DNA of 64,000 nucleotides from Saccharothrix tamanrassetensis (GTDB lineage Bacteria > Actinomycetota > Actinomycetes > Mycobacteriales > Pseudonocardiaceae): NCBI RefSeq assembly GCF_014203665.1, contig NZ_JACHJN010000011.1, positions 124,001 through 188,000 of the forward strand. Direction: 5' to 3'. Made by a program: the position numbers and the translations under genes. Positions 35,883-45,909 of the stretch are shown piece by piece. The notes under the pieces were generated by a model. That model did not search any database and had not been told where the DNA came from. It saw nothing but the letters and a program-made list of their open reading frames with translations. How positions within the stretch are numbered: the first letter of the stretch is position 1; each line of letters starts with the position of its first letter.

Positions 35883-36827
35883 GTGACGGGAGTGGCCGAA
35901 GCCGACTTACCAGCCGCGAGGTTCGCGTTCTGGCGGAGGATCGCCGAACAGTCCCTCGCGCGGTGCGGCCGGAGCACCGACTTCCGAACCGGCGTGCAGT
36001 GCGAGGAGCTGCACGGGGTCCGATTGGCCGAACTGACCGTCCCACCGCCTCGTGCCGCGCGGACGCCACCGCGCCTCCGCCGACGCGCCGCCGAGTTCTA
36101 CCACCTCGTGCTCAACCTGCACGGCGGGTTCGGCATCTCCCAGAACGGCCGGGAAACCGCGCTCGGCGACGGCGAGATGGTCCTCTACGACACGTCCCGG
36201 CCGTTCGAGGGCTGGACCGGCACCACCGCCGCGGGTCCTGGCGAGAAGGTCCTGCTCCAGTTCCCCAAGTACCTGCTGCCGCTGCCGGCCGGGCAGGTGG
36301 AACCGGCGCTGCCCGCGCGCCTCTCCGGCAACGACGGCCTCGGCGCGCTGCTCGCGGGGTCGCTGCGCGAGCTGGCGGCCCGCGACGGTCACGAGCACGC
36401 GGCCCGCATCGCCTGCATCTCGCTCGACCTCCTCGCGGCCGTACTCGCCCAGCACCTCCACGCCGGCCCGTCCGCCGACACCCGACGACATGCCTTGATC
36501 ACGCGCGTGCGGACGTTCATCGACGGCCACCTGGCCGACCCCGAGCTGTCCCCGGCCGTGGTGGCAGCCGCCCACCACATCTCCACCCGTCAGCTGCACC
36601 GGCTGTTCGCCGACCAGGACCTCGGCGTGGCCGGTTGGATCCGCCGACGTCGACTGGAGCGCAGCCGCCACGACCTCGCCGCACTGCGCGAACCGGTGCA
36701 CGTGGTGGCCGCCCGGTGGGGTTTCCCCGACGCCGCGCACTTCAGCCGGTTGTTCCGCAGCACCTACGGCATGTCGCCCACCGACTACCGGCACATCTGG
36801 TCCGCCGCGTGGCCCGCGACGAGCTGA
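35883..36827 (+). CDS. AraC-family regulator with AraC-binding-like N-terminal domain
   Basis: About 314 residues. The N-terminal beta-rich sensor (FYHLVLNLHGGFGISQNGRE, DGEMVLYDTSRPFEG) matches the NphR/FeaR-like 'AraC_binding_2' type; the C-terminal 100 residues are the double HTH (LSPAVVAAAHHISTRQLHRLFADQDLGVAGWIRRRRLERSRHDL, VAARWGFPDAAHFSRLFRSTYGMSPTDYR). Inducer unknown. GTG at 35883 or 35892 are both possible. Its 3' end continues into degenerate copies of a cgcgac-led 22-26-bp unit (36815-36890). Confidence 0.88.
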   Translation: MTGVAEADLPAARFAFWRRIAEQSLARCGRSTDFRTGVQCEELHGVRLAELTVPPPRAARTPPRLRRRAAEFYHLVLNLHGGFGISQNGRETALGDGEMVLYDTSRPFEGWTGTTAAGPGEKVLLQFPKYLLPLPAGQVEPALPARLSGNDGLGALLAGSLRELAARDGHEHAARIACISLDLLAAVLAQHLHAGPSADTRRHALITRVRTFIDGHLADPELSPAVVAAAHHISTRQLHRLFADQDLGVAGWIRRRRLERSRHDLAALREPVHVVAARWGFPDAAHFSRLFRSTYGMSPTDYRHIWSAAWPATS

Positions 36828-36890
36828 CCTCGCCTCAGCCCGCGACAAACTGCCCCCTCAGTCGCGACAAACCGACCTCGCTTGACGCGA
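36815..36890 (+). repeat. degenerate tandem repeat at the 3' end of the AraC gene
   Basis: cgcgac-led units start at 36815, 36841 and 36863, and a cgcga follows at 36887; spacing is 26, 22 and 24 bp, so this array, unlike others here, is not in a fixed multiple of three. The first unit contains the AraC stop. Confidence 0.5.
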
Positions 36891-36891
36891 A

Positions 36892-36922
36892 GACGGGGCC
36901 CACCCTCGCAGCGGGCCCCGTC
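36892..36922. terminator. bidirectional terminator between AraC and protease genes
   Basis: GACGGGGCCC and GGGCCCCGTC form a perfect 10-bp stem with an 11-base loop between two convergent genes. T-runs are lacking, as in many actinobacterial terminators. Confidence 0.7.
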
Positions 36923-36930
36923 ACGCGCGA

Positions 36931-38190
<1,260 letters not shown>

Positions 38191-38271
38191 TCATGATGCG
38201 CAGCCGGAAGCCTCGCTCACAATCCGACGATCGACGGGAATTCTTCCGGCGTTCCGCCTATTTCCCCGCTG

Positions 38272-39435
38272 TTACTGAATGATCGACCCGCTGACCGACG
38301 GGTCGGCCGCACCGAGGAAGAAGATCCCCCGGTAGCCGGGGGTCTCGAAGCCGGCGCTCGGGTTGCGGCGCAGCGCCGAGCCCTCCACCGACATCGTGCC
38401 GCTGCGGTCGTTGCTCACGAAGAAGACCGCGCCGCCACCTTCGTTCGCACGGTTGTCCTCCACGATCGAACCCGCGATCCGGACGGTGAACCGGTTGCCG
38501 TCGGCGTAGACCGCACCGCCGCTGCCGCCACCGGGCGTGCCGGGACGGGCCGGGTTCGCACCCCGACCGACCGCCGAGTTGCCGCTCAACACGCTGTTGA
38601 GCACCACCCAGGACACGCCGATGCTGCTCAACGCACCGCCGTTCGCGCACACCCCTCCTCGGAACGTGCTGCGGGTGACGTAGACCGGTCGGTCGTCGGA
38701 CTGGCCGAGCACCCGCAGTGCGGCACCACCGAGATCCGGCCCGACCTGGTCGCACCTGTTGTCCTGGAACCGCGAGTCGACCACCTTCACCCGCCCGCCG
38801 CGCACGAAGATCGCCCCGCCGCCGCCACCTTCGGCGGTCTCGCCCGACGAGTCACCGCCCGCGAAGGTCAGGTTCTGCACGGTGAGGCGCGGGTGGTCCT
38901 GGTCCTGGCAGTGCGACGTGGTGATGCCCTGCGCGCGGTCGCACGTGTTCAGGTAGAGGATGCGCCGCTGCCCGCCGCCGCTGAGGGTCACCAGCCCGCC
39001 GCCGTCGATCACCACGTCGGGATCGCTGTCGTTGCGCACCTTCGCCGTCGCGGTCATCGCGATGGTGACGGGGTCGGGACCGCAGTCGAACGTCACCACC
39101 CCACCCGCCGCCACCGCCGCGACGACCGCTTCGGACGTGCAGCTCGCGGCAGTTCCGCTGCCGACGACCGTGGTGGGCCTGGAACTGTCCTCCGGCCCCG
39201 CTTCCGGCGGCACGAGCGCCGTTCCCGCCGGGTTCCCGGCGGGCTCCGGCCGTGGCCTGGCAGTCGTCGTCGTAGTGGTGGTCGTAGCAGTTGTCGTGGT
39301 CGTCGTGTCGGTGGTCGTCGTCGTGGTCATGGGCGATGACGACGACGAGGGCGCTGCCGCCGGCTGCGACGACGTGCCGCACGCGGCGAGCACGAGGGTC
39401 AACACGACCACCCAGGGCCCGCAACGACGTGACAT
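38272..39435 (-). CDS. lipoprotein with poly-Thr linker and right-handed beta-helix domain
   Basis: 387 residues. Signal peptide with lipobox (VLTLVLAACGTSS), then a Ser/Thr stretch with long threonine runs (about 36-58) and a Gly-rich domain made of short repeated strands (VVIDGGGLVTLSGGGQRRILYLN, NLTFAGGDSSGETAEGGGGGAIFVRGG, VVDSRFQDNRC, SIVEDNRANEGGGAVFF) typical of parallel beta-helix/polymorphic outer-surface repeats. Probably cell-surface; binding or polysaccharide-degrading activity is not shown. The region between this gene and the protease start (38098-38271) shows no feature. Confidence 0.75.
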   Translation of the reverse strand: MSRRCGPWVVVLTLVLAACGTSSQPAAAPSSSSSPMTTTTTTDTTTTTTATTTTTTTTARPRPEPAGNPAGTALVPPEAGPEDSSRPTTVVGSGTAASCTSEAVVAAVAAGGVVTFDCGPDPVTIAMTATAKVRNDSDPDVVIDGGGLVTLSGGGQRRILYLNTCDRAQGITTSHCQDQDHPRLTVQNLTFAGGDSSGETAEGGGGGAIFVRGGRVKVVDSRFQDNRCDQVGPDLGGAALRVLGQSDDRPVYVTRSTFRGGVCANGGALSSIGVSWVVLNSVLSGNSAVGRGANPARPGTPGGGSGGAVYADGNRFTVRIAGSIVEDNRANEGGGAVFFVSNDRSGTMSVEGSALRRNPSAGFETPGYRGIFFLGAADPSVSGSIIQ

Positions 39436-39485
39436 GCGGGCACCCTAGGCAGCCACGGCAGAGGGCGTCGAGCTTTCGCACCAAC

Positions 39486-39520
39486 TTGACACGGCGAAGT
39501 GTGAGTGGTTGATTAGTCTT
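39486..39520 (+). promoter_or_regulatory. promoter and operator of the TetR gene
   Basis: TTGACA at 39486-39491 is a consensus -35; a weak -10 (TTGATT, 39509-39514) lies 17 bases on and six bases before the ATG. The motif TGAGTGGTTGATTAG at 39502-39516 covers the -10 and recurs, inverted, ahead of the MFS gene (40146-40159), so it is the likely operator for the TetR protein. Confidence 0.65.
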
Positions 39521-40087
39521 ATGCCGATCAAGGAACGCCGTCTCTCCACCGCCGACGAACGCCGGGAGACCGTGCTGCGGACCGCGCTGGGCACGTTCGG
39601 CGCGAAGGGCTACTACGGCACGACGACCGGCGAGGTGGCCAAGGCGGCAGGTATCTCCCAGGCATACGTCTACCGGCTGTTCCCCGACAAGGAAGCCCTC
39701 TTCCTGGCCGTCGTGGAGCGGTGCTTCGCCCGGATCAGGGAGAGCCTCGGCGACGGCGTGGCCGAGGCGCGGGGCACGTCACCCGAGGCCGTGCTGCACG
39801 CCATGGGAGACGTCTACGCGAAGCTCATCGCCAACGAGAACGCGCTTCTGCTCGTCCAGATGCACGCTCAGTGCGCGGCGATCTCCGAACCCGCCGTGCG
39901 CGAGGTCCTGCAACGCGGCTACGCCCGGACCGTCGAGTACGTGCGCGGCGTGTCGGGTGCGAGCGAGGCGCAGGTCCAGGAGTTCTTCGCGCGCGGAATG
40001 CTGTGCCATCTCGTCGTCGCCGTGGACGCGGCGGAGGTGGACGCCCCCTGGGCCCGCATCCTGGCCGCCGGCATCCGGCACTACTGA
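39521..40087 (+). CDS. TetR-family transcriptional regulator
   Basis: 188 residues. N-terminal HTH (RETVLRTALGTFGAKGYYGTTTGEVAKAAGISQAYVYRLFPDKEALF) and an all-helical ligand domain. ATG at 39521 is preferred to TTG at 39509 because the latter overlaps the -10. A shared motif upstream of itself and of the MFS/carotenoid-oxygenase genes suggests autoregulation and repression of both. Followed by a good intrinsic terminator. Confidence 0.92.
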   Translation: MPIKERRLSTADERRETVLRTALGTFGAKGYYGTTTGEVAKAAGISQAYVYRLFPDKEALFLAVVERCFARIRESLGDGVAEARGTSPEAVLHAMGDVYAKLIANENALLLVQMHAQCAAISEPAVREVLQRGYARTVEYVRGVSGASEAQVQEFFARGMLCHLVVAVDAAEVDAPWARILAAGIRHY

Positions 40088-40095
40088 CCAGCGGA

Positions 40096-40128
40096 GAAGG
40101 GCCGATCCCTCCTCGATCGGCCTTTTCT
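40096..40128 (+). terminator. intrinsic terminator after the TetR gene
   Basis: GGCCGATC and GATCGGCC pair around a six-base loop and are followed by TTTTCTT; two A-T pairs and a G-T extend the stem. This is one of few terminators in the window with a real T-run. Confidence 0.85.
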
Positions 40129-40145
40129 TCGGCAACAAGAGTGAG

Positions 40146-40159
40146 TGATCAACCAGTCA
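40146..40159 (-). promoter_or_regulatory. second TetR operator, ahead of the MFS gene
   Basis: TGACTGGTTGATCA on the minus strand matches the motif upstream of the TetR gene in 12 of 14 positions. It is embedded in AGTGA-N8-TCACT, an imperfect dyad, 19 bases before the MFS start codon. Confidence 0.65.
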
Positions 40160-40177
40160 CTTGCGAAAGGAGGCACC

Positions 40178-41764
40178 ATGCACCCCAACCCCGACCACAC
40201 CGATCGCACCGGACTGTCGGTACCTCATGGGACGATCGAACCGGGGGCCGGAGGCCAAGCCGCCACCTCCGACGCCCCGGACACCTCGGACACCTCGGAC
40301 ACCGGCAGTCGAGCCGACGCCGCCTCCCCGAACACCCAAGGCCCAGCCGACCTATCCCAAGGTCGAGCGGACCCAGCTCGAAATCCAGCCGACCTGACCC
40401 GAGGTCGAGCCGACCCAGCCCAAGATCCAGCCGACCTCACCCACGGTCAAGCCAACCCCACAGGCTCCGTCGCCGGCGCGCCGTCCAGCACCTCCCGCCA
40501 CGTCACCCCGGCCGGAGGCCCACCCCGCCCCGGCACCGACGGCAAAGCCTTCGCCGTCCTCGCGACCGCCCAGTTCCTGGTCGTCCTGAACACCTCGATC
40601 GTCAACGTCGCCCTCCCCTCCATCCGCACCGGCCTGGACCTGTCCCCCACCGGCATGTCCTGGGTCGTCAACGCCTACGGCCTGGCCTTCGGCGCACTCC
40701 TCCTGGCAGGCGGCCAACTCACCGACGTCCTGGGCGCACGCCGCATCCTGCTCATCGGCCTGTCCGCGTTCGCGGCGGCCTCCCTGGCCGCCGGCCTGGC
40801 ACCGACCGCCCCGCTCCTGATCGCCGCGAGAGCCGTCCAAGGCGCGGGAGCCGCCCTGCTGGCCCCGGCCGCTCTGGCACTCGTCCTCCGCCACCACCCC
40901 ACGAGACTCGGCGTCTGGGGCGGCGTCTCCGGCGCGGGCGGCGCGGCCGGTGTCCTGCTCGGCGGTCTGCTCACCGGCACCCTCGGCTGGCAGGCGATCT
41001 TCCTGGTCACCGTCCCGGTCACGATCGCCGCGATCGGCGCCACCCGACTGCTCGTGCCCCGCGACTCCCCCACCGGAGGTCGCCTGGACGTCACCGGCGC
41101 CGTCACCGCGACCGGCGGCCTGGTGGCCCTCACCTACGGCCTGACCGCCCCGGACCCCGTCCTCCCCGTCGCCCTGGCCGCGATCCTCCTGACGACCTTC
41201 CTGATCACCCAACGCCGTGCGAAGTCCCCCGTCCTGCGCACCTTCACCACCACCGGCCGCGCGAACACGGCCATGGCGGTGCTCGGCGCGGTGTGGGTGA
41301 GCCTGTTCTACTTCCTCCCCCTCTACCAGCAACAGGTCCTGGGCTACCCGCCGCTCGTCGCCGGTCTCGCGCAGCTCCCCCTCGCCGGCGCGGTGGTGCT
41401 CGGCTCGGCGTTCGCCCCGCGCCTGCCGCGCCGAGCCCTGCCCGTCGCGCTGACCGCCCTGGCCGCCGGCCTGGCGTGGTTCGCGACCGGCCCGGCGTTC
41501 CCGTTCGACGTGCTCGGTCCGTCCCTGCTCACCGGCGCGGGGCTGGGCGTCGCGTTCGTCCACCTCACCGTCGACGCCACCCGCGTCCCCACCGCCGACG
41601 CCGGGGTGGCGGGCGGGCTCGTCAACACAAGTCGCCAGGTCGGCGGCGCGATCGGGTTGGCCGCACTGGTCGCGACCACCACCGGTTTCGCCGCCGCCTT
41701 CACCGCGACCGCCGTCCTGGCCGCCGTCGCGGCCGTCCCGACACTCCGAGGAGCACAACGATGA
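40178..41764 (+). CDS. MFS transporter with long N-terminal repeat extension
   Basis: 528 residues. A strong AAAGGAGG ribosome site places the start at 40178. The first 115 residues are hydrophilic and low-complexity, with a 14-residue repeat (ADL.QGRADPAR.P type) encoded by 42-bp DNA repeats. The transporter proper starts near 125 (FAVLATAQFLVVLNTSIVNVALPSI) with about 12-14 helices and motifs GLAFGALLLAGGQLTDVLGARR and GAGAALLAPAALALVL, i.e. DHA2-type drug efflux. Stop overlaps the next ATG (ATGA), coupling it to the carotenoid oxygenase gene; both are probably controlled by the TetR protein. Confidence 0.88.
   Translation: MHPNPDHTDRTGLSVPHGTIEPGAGGQAATSDAPDTSDTSDTGSRADAASPNTQGPADLSQGRADPARNPADLTRGRADPAQDPADLTHGQANPTGSVAGAPSSTSRHVTPAGGPPRPGTDGKAFAVLATAQFLVVLNTSIVNVALPSIRTGLDLSPTGMSWVVNAYGLAFGALLLAGGQLTDVLGARRILLIGLSAFAAASLAAGLAPTAPLLIAARAVQGAGAALLAPAALALVLRHHPTRLGVWGGVSGAGGAAGVLLGGLLTGTLGWQAIFLVTVPVTIAAIGATRLLVPRDSPTGGRLDVTGAVTATGGLVALTYGLTAPDPVLPVALAAILLTTFLITQRRAKSPVLRTFTTTGRANTAMAVLGAVWVSLFYFLPLYQQQVLGYPPLVAGLAQLPLAGAVVLGSAFAPRLPRRALPVALTALAAGLAWFATGPAFPFDVLGPSLLTGAGLGVAFVHLTVDATRVPTADAGVAGGLVNTSRQVGGAIGLAALVATTTGFAAAFTATAVLAAVAAVPTLRGAQR
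40344..40457 (+). repeat. 42-bp in-frame repeats coding for the MFS N-terminal extension
   Basis: cagccgacct recurs at 40344, 40386 and 40428, exactly 42 bases apart; within each unit a half-repeat (gtcgag/gtcaag) gives a 21-bp substructure. The units translate as ADL-[ST]-x-GRADPA-type 14-mers. Confidence 0.85.
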
Positions 41765-43116
41765 AGCCGTACCTGGAAGGCCACTACACGCCCGTCCCGG
41801 ACGAGGCCACCGCCACCGGGCTGACCGTGCGCGGCTCGCTGCCGGCCGAACTGCGTGGCCGATACCTGCGCAACGGCCACAACCCCAAACCCGGTGTCAC
41901 GCCGAGCCACTGGTTCAAGGGCAGCGGCATGGTGCACGGCGTGCGGCTGGTCGACGGCCGCGCCGAGTGGTACCGCAACCGGTGGGTGCGCACGCCCGCC
42001 CTGGACGGCGACACCTCGCACGACTTGAAGGCCAGCGTCGCCGGCACGCACGTGATCGGGCACGCCGGGCGCATCCTGGCGTTGCAGGAGGCGAACCTCC
42101 CGTACGAGTTGACGCCGGAACTGGACACGGTCGGCGCGTTCGACTTCCACGGCAAGCTCACCACCGCGATGACCGCGCACCCCAAGGAGGACCCGGCGAC
42201 CGGGGAACTGCACTTCTTCTCCTACTCGCCGTTCCCGCCGCACCTGATCTACTACGTCTCCTCCACCGCCGGTGAGATCAGCCGGGTGGAGGTGGTGGAC
42301 GGCGCGGGTCCATCGCTCATGCACGACTTCGGGCTCACCGAGAACCACGTGGTGTGGCTGGACCTCCCCGTCGTGTTCGACCCGGCGGAGCAGTCCGGCA
42401 TCCCGTACCGGTGGAGCGACGACTACCGACCGCGGATCGGCGTGATGCCGCGCGTCGGCGCCCCGGAAGTCACGTGGTTCGAGGTCGAGCCGGGTGCGCT
42501 GCTGCACGTCGGCAACGCGTACGAGGACGCGCAGGGTCGGGTGGTGGTCGAAGGCCCGCGTTACGACCGTGCCGCGTGGGAGACGTCGTGGAAGTGGTGG
42601 GTCGGCGCGCCCGGTCACGGTCCGGAGCCGTTGACCGGCGCGGTCAGCCACCGCTGGACGCTCGACGTCGCCTCCGGTACCGCCCGCGAGGAGATGCTGG
42701 ACGTGCTCACCACCGAGTTCCCCACCATCAACGAAGACCTGCTGGGCCGGGCGACGCGGTTCGGCTACGCGGTCGCGTTCCCCGGCAGCGGCCACGAGGG
42801 GTACTCGATCGTCAAGTACGACAACGTGTCCGGCTCCCGGCAGCTAGCGCCGATGGGCGAGCGCCGGATGCCCGGCGAAGCCGTGTTCGTGCCCTCGGGT
42901 CAAGGCGAGGACGAGGGCTACCTGCTGACGATCGTCAGCGACCTGGCCCGCGACACGTCCGAACTGCTCGTGCTCGACGCGACCGACATCCGGCGCGATC
43001 CCGTCGCGGTGGTGGAACTTCCCCGCCGCGTCCCCGCCGGCATCCACGGCTCCTGGATCCCCGACTCGGAACCGGCGTGGGTCATGGACGTCGAGCGCGA
43101 CGCCGAACGCGCCTGA
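41761..43116 (+). CDS. carotenoid cleavage dioxygenase family protein
   Basis: 451 residues of the RPE65/carotenoid oxygenase seven-bladed propeller family. N-terminal GSLPAELRGRYLRNGHNPKP and HWFKGSGMVHGVRL are characteristic. The four iron-binding histidines are probably those of MTAHPKED, SLMHDFGLTENH, ALLHVGNAYED and AGIHGSW. It would split a carotenoid or stilbene-like double bond with O2. It is translationally coupled to an MFS exporter, suggesting that the product or substrate is moved by that transporter; substrate unknown and no carotenoid synthesis genes are nearby. Confidence 0.92.
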   Translation: MKPYLEGHYTPVPDEATATGLTVRGSLPAELRGRYLRNGHNPKPGVTPSHWFKGSGMVHGVRLVDGRAEWYRNRWVRTPALDGDTSHDLKASVAGTHVIGHAGRILALQEANLPYELTPELDTVGAFDFHGKLTTAMTAHPKEDPATGELHFFSYSPFPPHLIYYVSSTAGEISRVEVVDGAGPSLMHDFGLTENHVVWLDLPVVFDPAEQSGIPYRWSDDYRPRIGVMPRVGAPEVTWFEVEPGALLHVGNAYEDAQGRVVVEGPRYDRAAWETSWKWWVGAPGHGPEPLTGAVSHRWTLDVASGTAREEMLDVLTTEFPTINEDLLGRATRFGYAVAFPGSGHEGYSIVKYDNVSGSRQLAPMGERRMPGEAVFVPSGQGEDEGYLLTIVSDLARDTSELLVLDATDIRRDPVAVVELPRRVPAGIHGSWIPDSEPAWVMDVERDAERA

Positions 43117-43143
43117 GCGTCTGCTGAAGGAAGCGCGGCAGGG

Positions 43144-44439
43144 GTGGCGGCGGTGGGTCGGGCGCAACATGCTGCGGACATGCCGGATCTGGACGAACGG
43201 GCCGCCGTGCGCAGGCTGCACGACCGGTTCTGCTTCGGTCCGCGGCCAGGGGACCTGGACCGGGGCTTCGCCGACACGGTGGACCGGCTGCTCGCCCCGG
43301 CCACCGCCGCCACTCCCGGACTCACGCTGAGCCCGCCGGTCGTGGCCAAGGGTGACCGGGAGGCCCGCAAGGACGCCAATCGGCAGCGGGCGGCGGACGA
43401 GAAGACGCTCACCGGGTGGTGGCTGGAGCGGATGGTCGCGACGGACACCGCGACCGAGCGGCTGACCTGGTTCTGGCACGGGCACTTCGCCACCAGCGAG
43501 CAGAAGGTGCGCAGCCCGTGGCACATGCTGGCGCAGAACGAGAAGTTCCGGCGGTCGGGCCTGGACGGGTTCCCCGCGCTGGCCCGGGAGATGGTCGTGG
43601 ACCCGGCGATGCTGCTGTGGCTGGACGGCAACGACAACCGGGCCGGGTCGCCGAACGAGAACCTGGCGCGGGAGTTCCTGGAGCTCTTCACCCTCGGCAT
43701 CGGGCACTACGCGGAGCAGGACGTCCGTGAGGCAGCGCGTGCGCTCACCGGGTGGACGGTGCGGCGGGACTCGGCTGAAGCCGAGTTGGTCGCCAGACGG
43801 CACGACGACAAGCCGAAGACGATCCTCGGCGTGACCGGGGCCTTCACCGCCCAGTCCTTCGTGGACACCGTACTGGCTCGACGCGAGTCGGCGGAGTTCG
43901 TCGTGGGACGGCTGTGGTTCCGCCTGGTCTCCGCCACGCCACCGGCACCCGGGGCGCTGGCGCGACTGGTGGCGGCCTACCGCGAGGACATCGGGTCCGT
44001 GCTGCGGGCGATCGCCGCCGAACCGGCGTTCCGCGACCAGGCCACCACGCTGGTCAAGCAGCCGGTGGAGTGGGCCGTGGGGCTGATGCGGGCGCTCGGC
44101 GTGAGCTGGGAATCGTTGGACGACAAGGCCGTCAAGCAGTTCGGCAACGGGTTGCGCGGCATGGGGCAGCTTCCGTTCCGCCCACCGAGTGTCGGCGGGT
44201 GGGCGGCCGGCGGGGCGTGGCTGACGACGGCGGCGGGCGTGGCGCGGCTCAAGGTCGCGCAGCTGATCGCCGAACGGGCCGACCTGCGTTCGGTGACCGG
44301 GGTCGACGCGATCCGCGAGCGGTTGGGCGTGGACGCGTGGTCGGACCGGACCCGCGACGCGCTGGCGAAGGTCGCCGACCACCCCGGGCAGCTGGCGGCC
44401 GTGGCCGCGTGCGCCCCCGAATACGTGGTGAGCAGGTAA
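43144..44439 (+). CDS. DUF1800 family protein
   Basis: 431 residues. Typical DUF1800 motifs: RRLHDRFCFGPRPGDL, WWLERMVATDTATERLTWFWHGHFATSEQKV, LLWLDGNDNRAGSPNENLAREFLELFTLGIGHYAEQDVREAARALTGW (in separate blocks). Function unknown; these proteins are nearly always paired with a Tat-exported DUF1501 protein, as here. No signal peptide is seen on this protein, so export with its partner is conceivable. GTG at 43144 or ATG at 43180 could be the start. The stop shares a base with the next ATG (TAATG). Confidence 0.88.
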   Translation: MAAVGRAQHAADMPDLDERAAVRRLHDRFCFGPRPGDLDRGFADTVDRLLAPATAATPGLTLSPPVVAKGDREARKDANRQRAADEKTLTGWWLERMVATDTATERLTWFWHGHFATSEQKVRSPWHMLAQNEKFRRSGLDGFPALAREMVVDPAMLLWLDGNDNRAGSPNENLAREFLELFTLGIGHYAEQDVREAARALTGWTVRRDSAEAELVARRHDDKPKTILGVTGAFTAQSFVDTVLARRESAEFVVGRLWFRLVSATPPAPGALARLVAAYREDIGSVLRAIAAEPAFRDQATTLVKQPVEWAVGLMRALGVSWESLDDKAVKQFGNGLRGMGQLPFRPPSVGGWAAGGAWLTTAAGVARLKVAQLIAERADLRSVTGVDAIRERLGVDAWSDRTRDALAKVADHPGQLAAVAACAPEYVVSR

Positions 44440-45686
44440 TGGACAAGCTGACCCGACGCCGGTTCCTCACCCTCTCCGGAGTCACCGCGGCAGGCGCCCT
44501 CGCCGTCGGCGCGACCCGCGTGGACTGGGACACCCTGATGACCGCGGCGGCCGACGACCCGCTCGACCCGGATGCGGCCGTGCTGGTCGTCGTCACCCTC
44601 TACGGCGGCAACGACGGCCTCAACACCGTGATCCCGGCCGCCGACCGCGCCTACCAGAACGCCCGGCCCGATCTCGCCTACCAGCCGGAGGACGTGCTCG
44701 ACCTCGGCGAAGGCCTCGGCCTCAACCCCGGCCTCAAAGGGCTCAAGTCGTTGTGGGACAGCCAAGGCCTGGCGATCGTGCGCGGCGTCGGCTACCCGGA
44801 ACCCGACCGCAGCCACTTCCGCTCGATGGCGATCTGGCAGACCGCGTCACCCCGGACCTCGGTGCCGACCGGCTGGCTGGGCCGCTGGCTCGACGCGACC
44901 GGTGCGGATCCGTTGCGGGCGCTGTCCGTCGAACCCGTGCTGCCGCCGATGCTGGCCGGGGCGCAGACCGCCGCCGCTTCGCTGCCGTTGGGCGGCTTGA
45001 CGTTGCCGGGCGGGAAGCTCGGCGCGGCGTTCGCCGCCCTGGGCGCGCCGCAGGCCGGCGAGGAGGCGTGGCAGGCTCGCGCCTCCCGGTCGGTCGCCGA
45101 CCTGCACAACGTCGTGCGGGTCCTCGGCGGGGCGGCGCACGACCAGTCCGGTGAGGACGATCCGGACGAGAAGCGCGACAAAGGCGCGTCGGCGGGCGGA
45201 AGCTCGCAACTGGCCGCTCAACTGGACATCGTGGCCAACCTGATCGAGGCCGACGTACCGACCCGCGTGTATTCGGTGTCGCTGGGCGGTTTCGACACCC
45301 ACTCCGACGAACGCGACACACAGCAACGACTGCTGACCGAGCTGGACGGGGCGCTGACCCCGTTCGTGCAACGGATGAAACGCACCGACCGTGGCCGCCG
45401 AACGGTCGTGCTGGTGTACTCCGAGTTCGGCCGCCGCGTGCACGCCAACGCGAGCGACGGCACCGACCACGGCACCGCCGGCCCGGTCTTCCTGCTGGGA
45501 GAGAAGGTTCGCGGTGGTTTCTACGGCGAACAGCCGAGCCTGACCGACCTGGACAACGACGACCTGAAGCAGACCACCGACTTCCGGGACGTCTACGCCA
45601 CCGTGCTCTCCGACGTCCTCGGCACCGACCCCGGCCGGGTGCTGGACGACCACCGAGGCCGGATCGACGGCCTGCTGCGCACCTAG
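44439..45686 (+). CDS. Tat-exported DUF1501 protein
   Basis: 415 residues. A twin-arginine signal (LTRRRFLTLSGVTAAGALAVGA) leads to a sulfatase/alkaline-phosphatase-like DUF1501 fold: VVVTLYGGNDGLNTVIP, RGVGYPEPDRSHFRSMAIWQT, VYSVSLGGFDTHSDERDTQ and YSEFGRRVHANASDGTDHGTAGP. Predicted metal-binding His/Asp are at FDTH and GTDHG. Role unknown. The gene is coupled to DUF1800. No terminator is visible in the 223 bases that follow. Confidence 0.9.
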   Translation: MDKLTRRRFLTLSGVTAAGALAVGATRVDWDTLMTAAADDPLDPDAAVLVVVTLYGGNDGLNTVIPAADRAYQNARPDLAYQPEDVLDLGEGLGLNPGLKGLKSLWDSQGLAIVRGVGYPEPDRSHFRSMAIWQTASPRTSVPTGWLGRWLDATGADPLRALSVEPVLPPMLAGAQTAAASLPLGGLTLPGGKLGAAFAALGAPQAGEEAWQARASRSVADLHNVVRVLGGAAHDQSGEDDPDEKRDKGASAGGSSQLAAQLDIVANLIEADVPTRVYSVSLGGFDTHSDERDTQQRLLTELDGALTPFVQRMKRTDRGRRTVVLVYSEFGRRVHANASDGTDHGTAGPVFLLGEKVRGGFYGEQPSLTDLDNDDLKQTTDFRDVYATVLSDVLGTDPGRVLDDHRGRIDGLLRT

Positions 45687-45909
45687 CGCCTGTCTCGAAA
45701 GCCTGGCTTCGCACTCGGATCGACCCGGCGCGCGCTCAGCGAAGCTCACCGCCCCCACAGCAGGTTCCCCAGCGCGGACAGTCACGGCACAGGCAATCGA
45801 GCCGTCCGGGCTCGGGCACACCGACCGCACCTCCACGTCCCTGGTGCACAGGTCGCCGGCCGCCGGGGAAGCGGTGGGCCGACCCTACTTCCCCGGCTGC
45901 GCCGGCCGA

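Noticed and set aside
41761..43116. Biosynthetic gene cluster around the carotenoid oxygenase
   Set aside because: Only one oxidase and one transporter; no synthase, prenyltransferase or other tailoring genes nearby.
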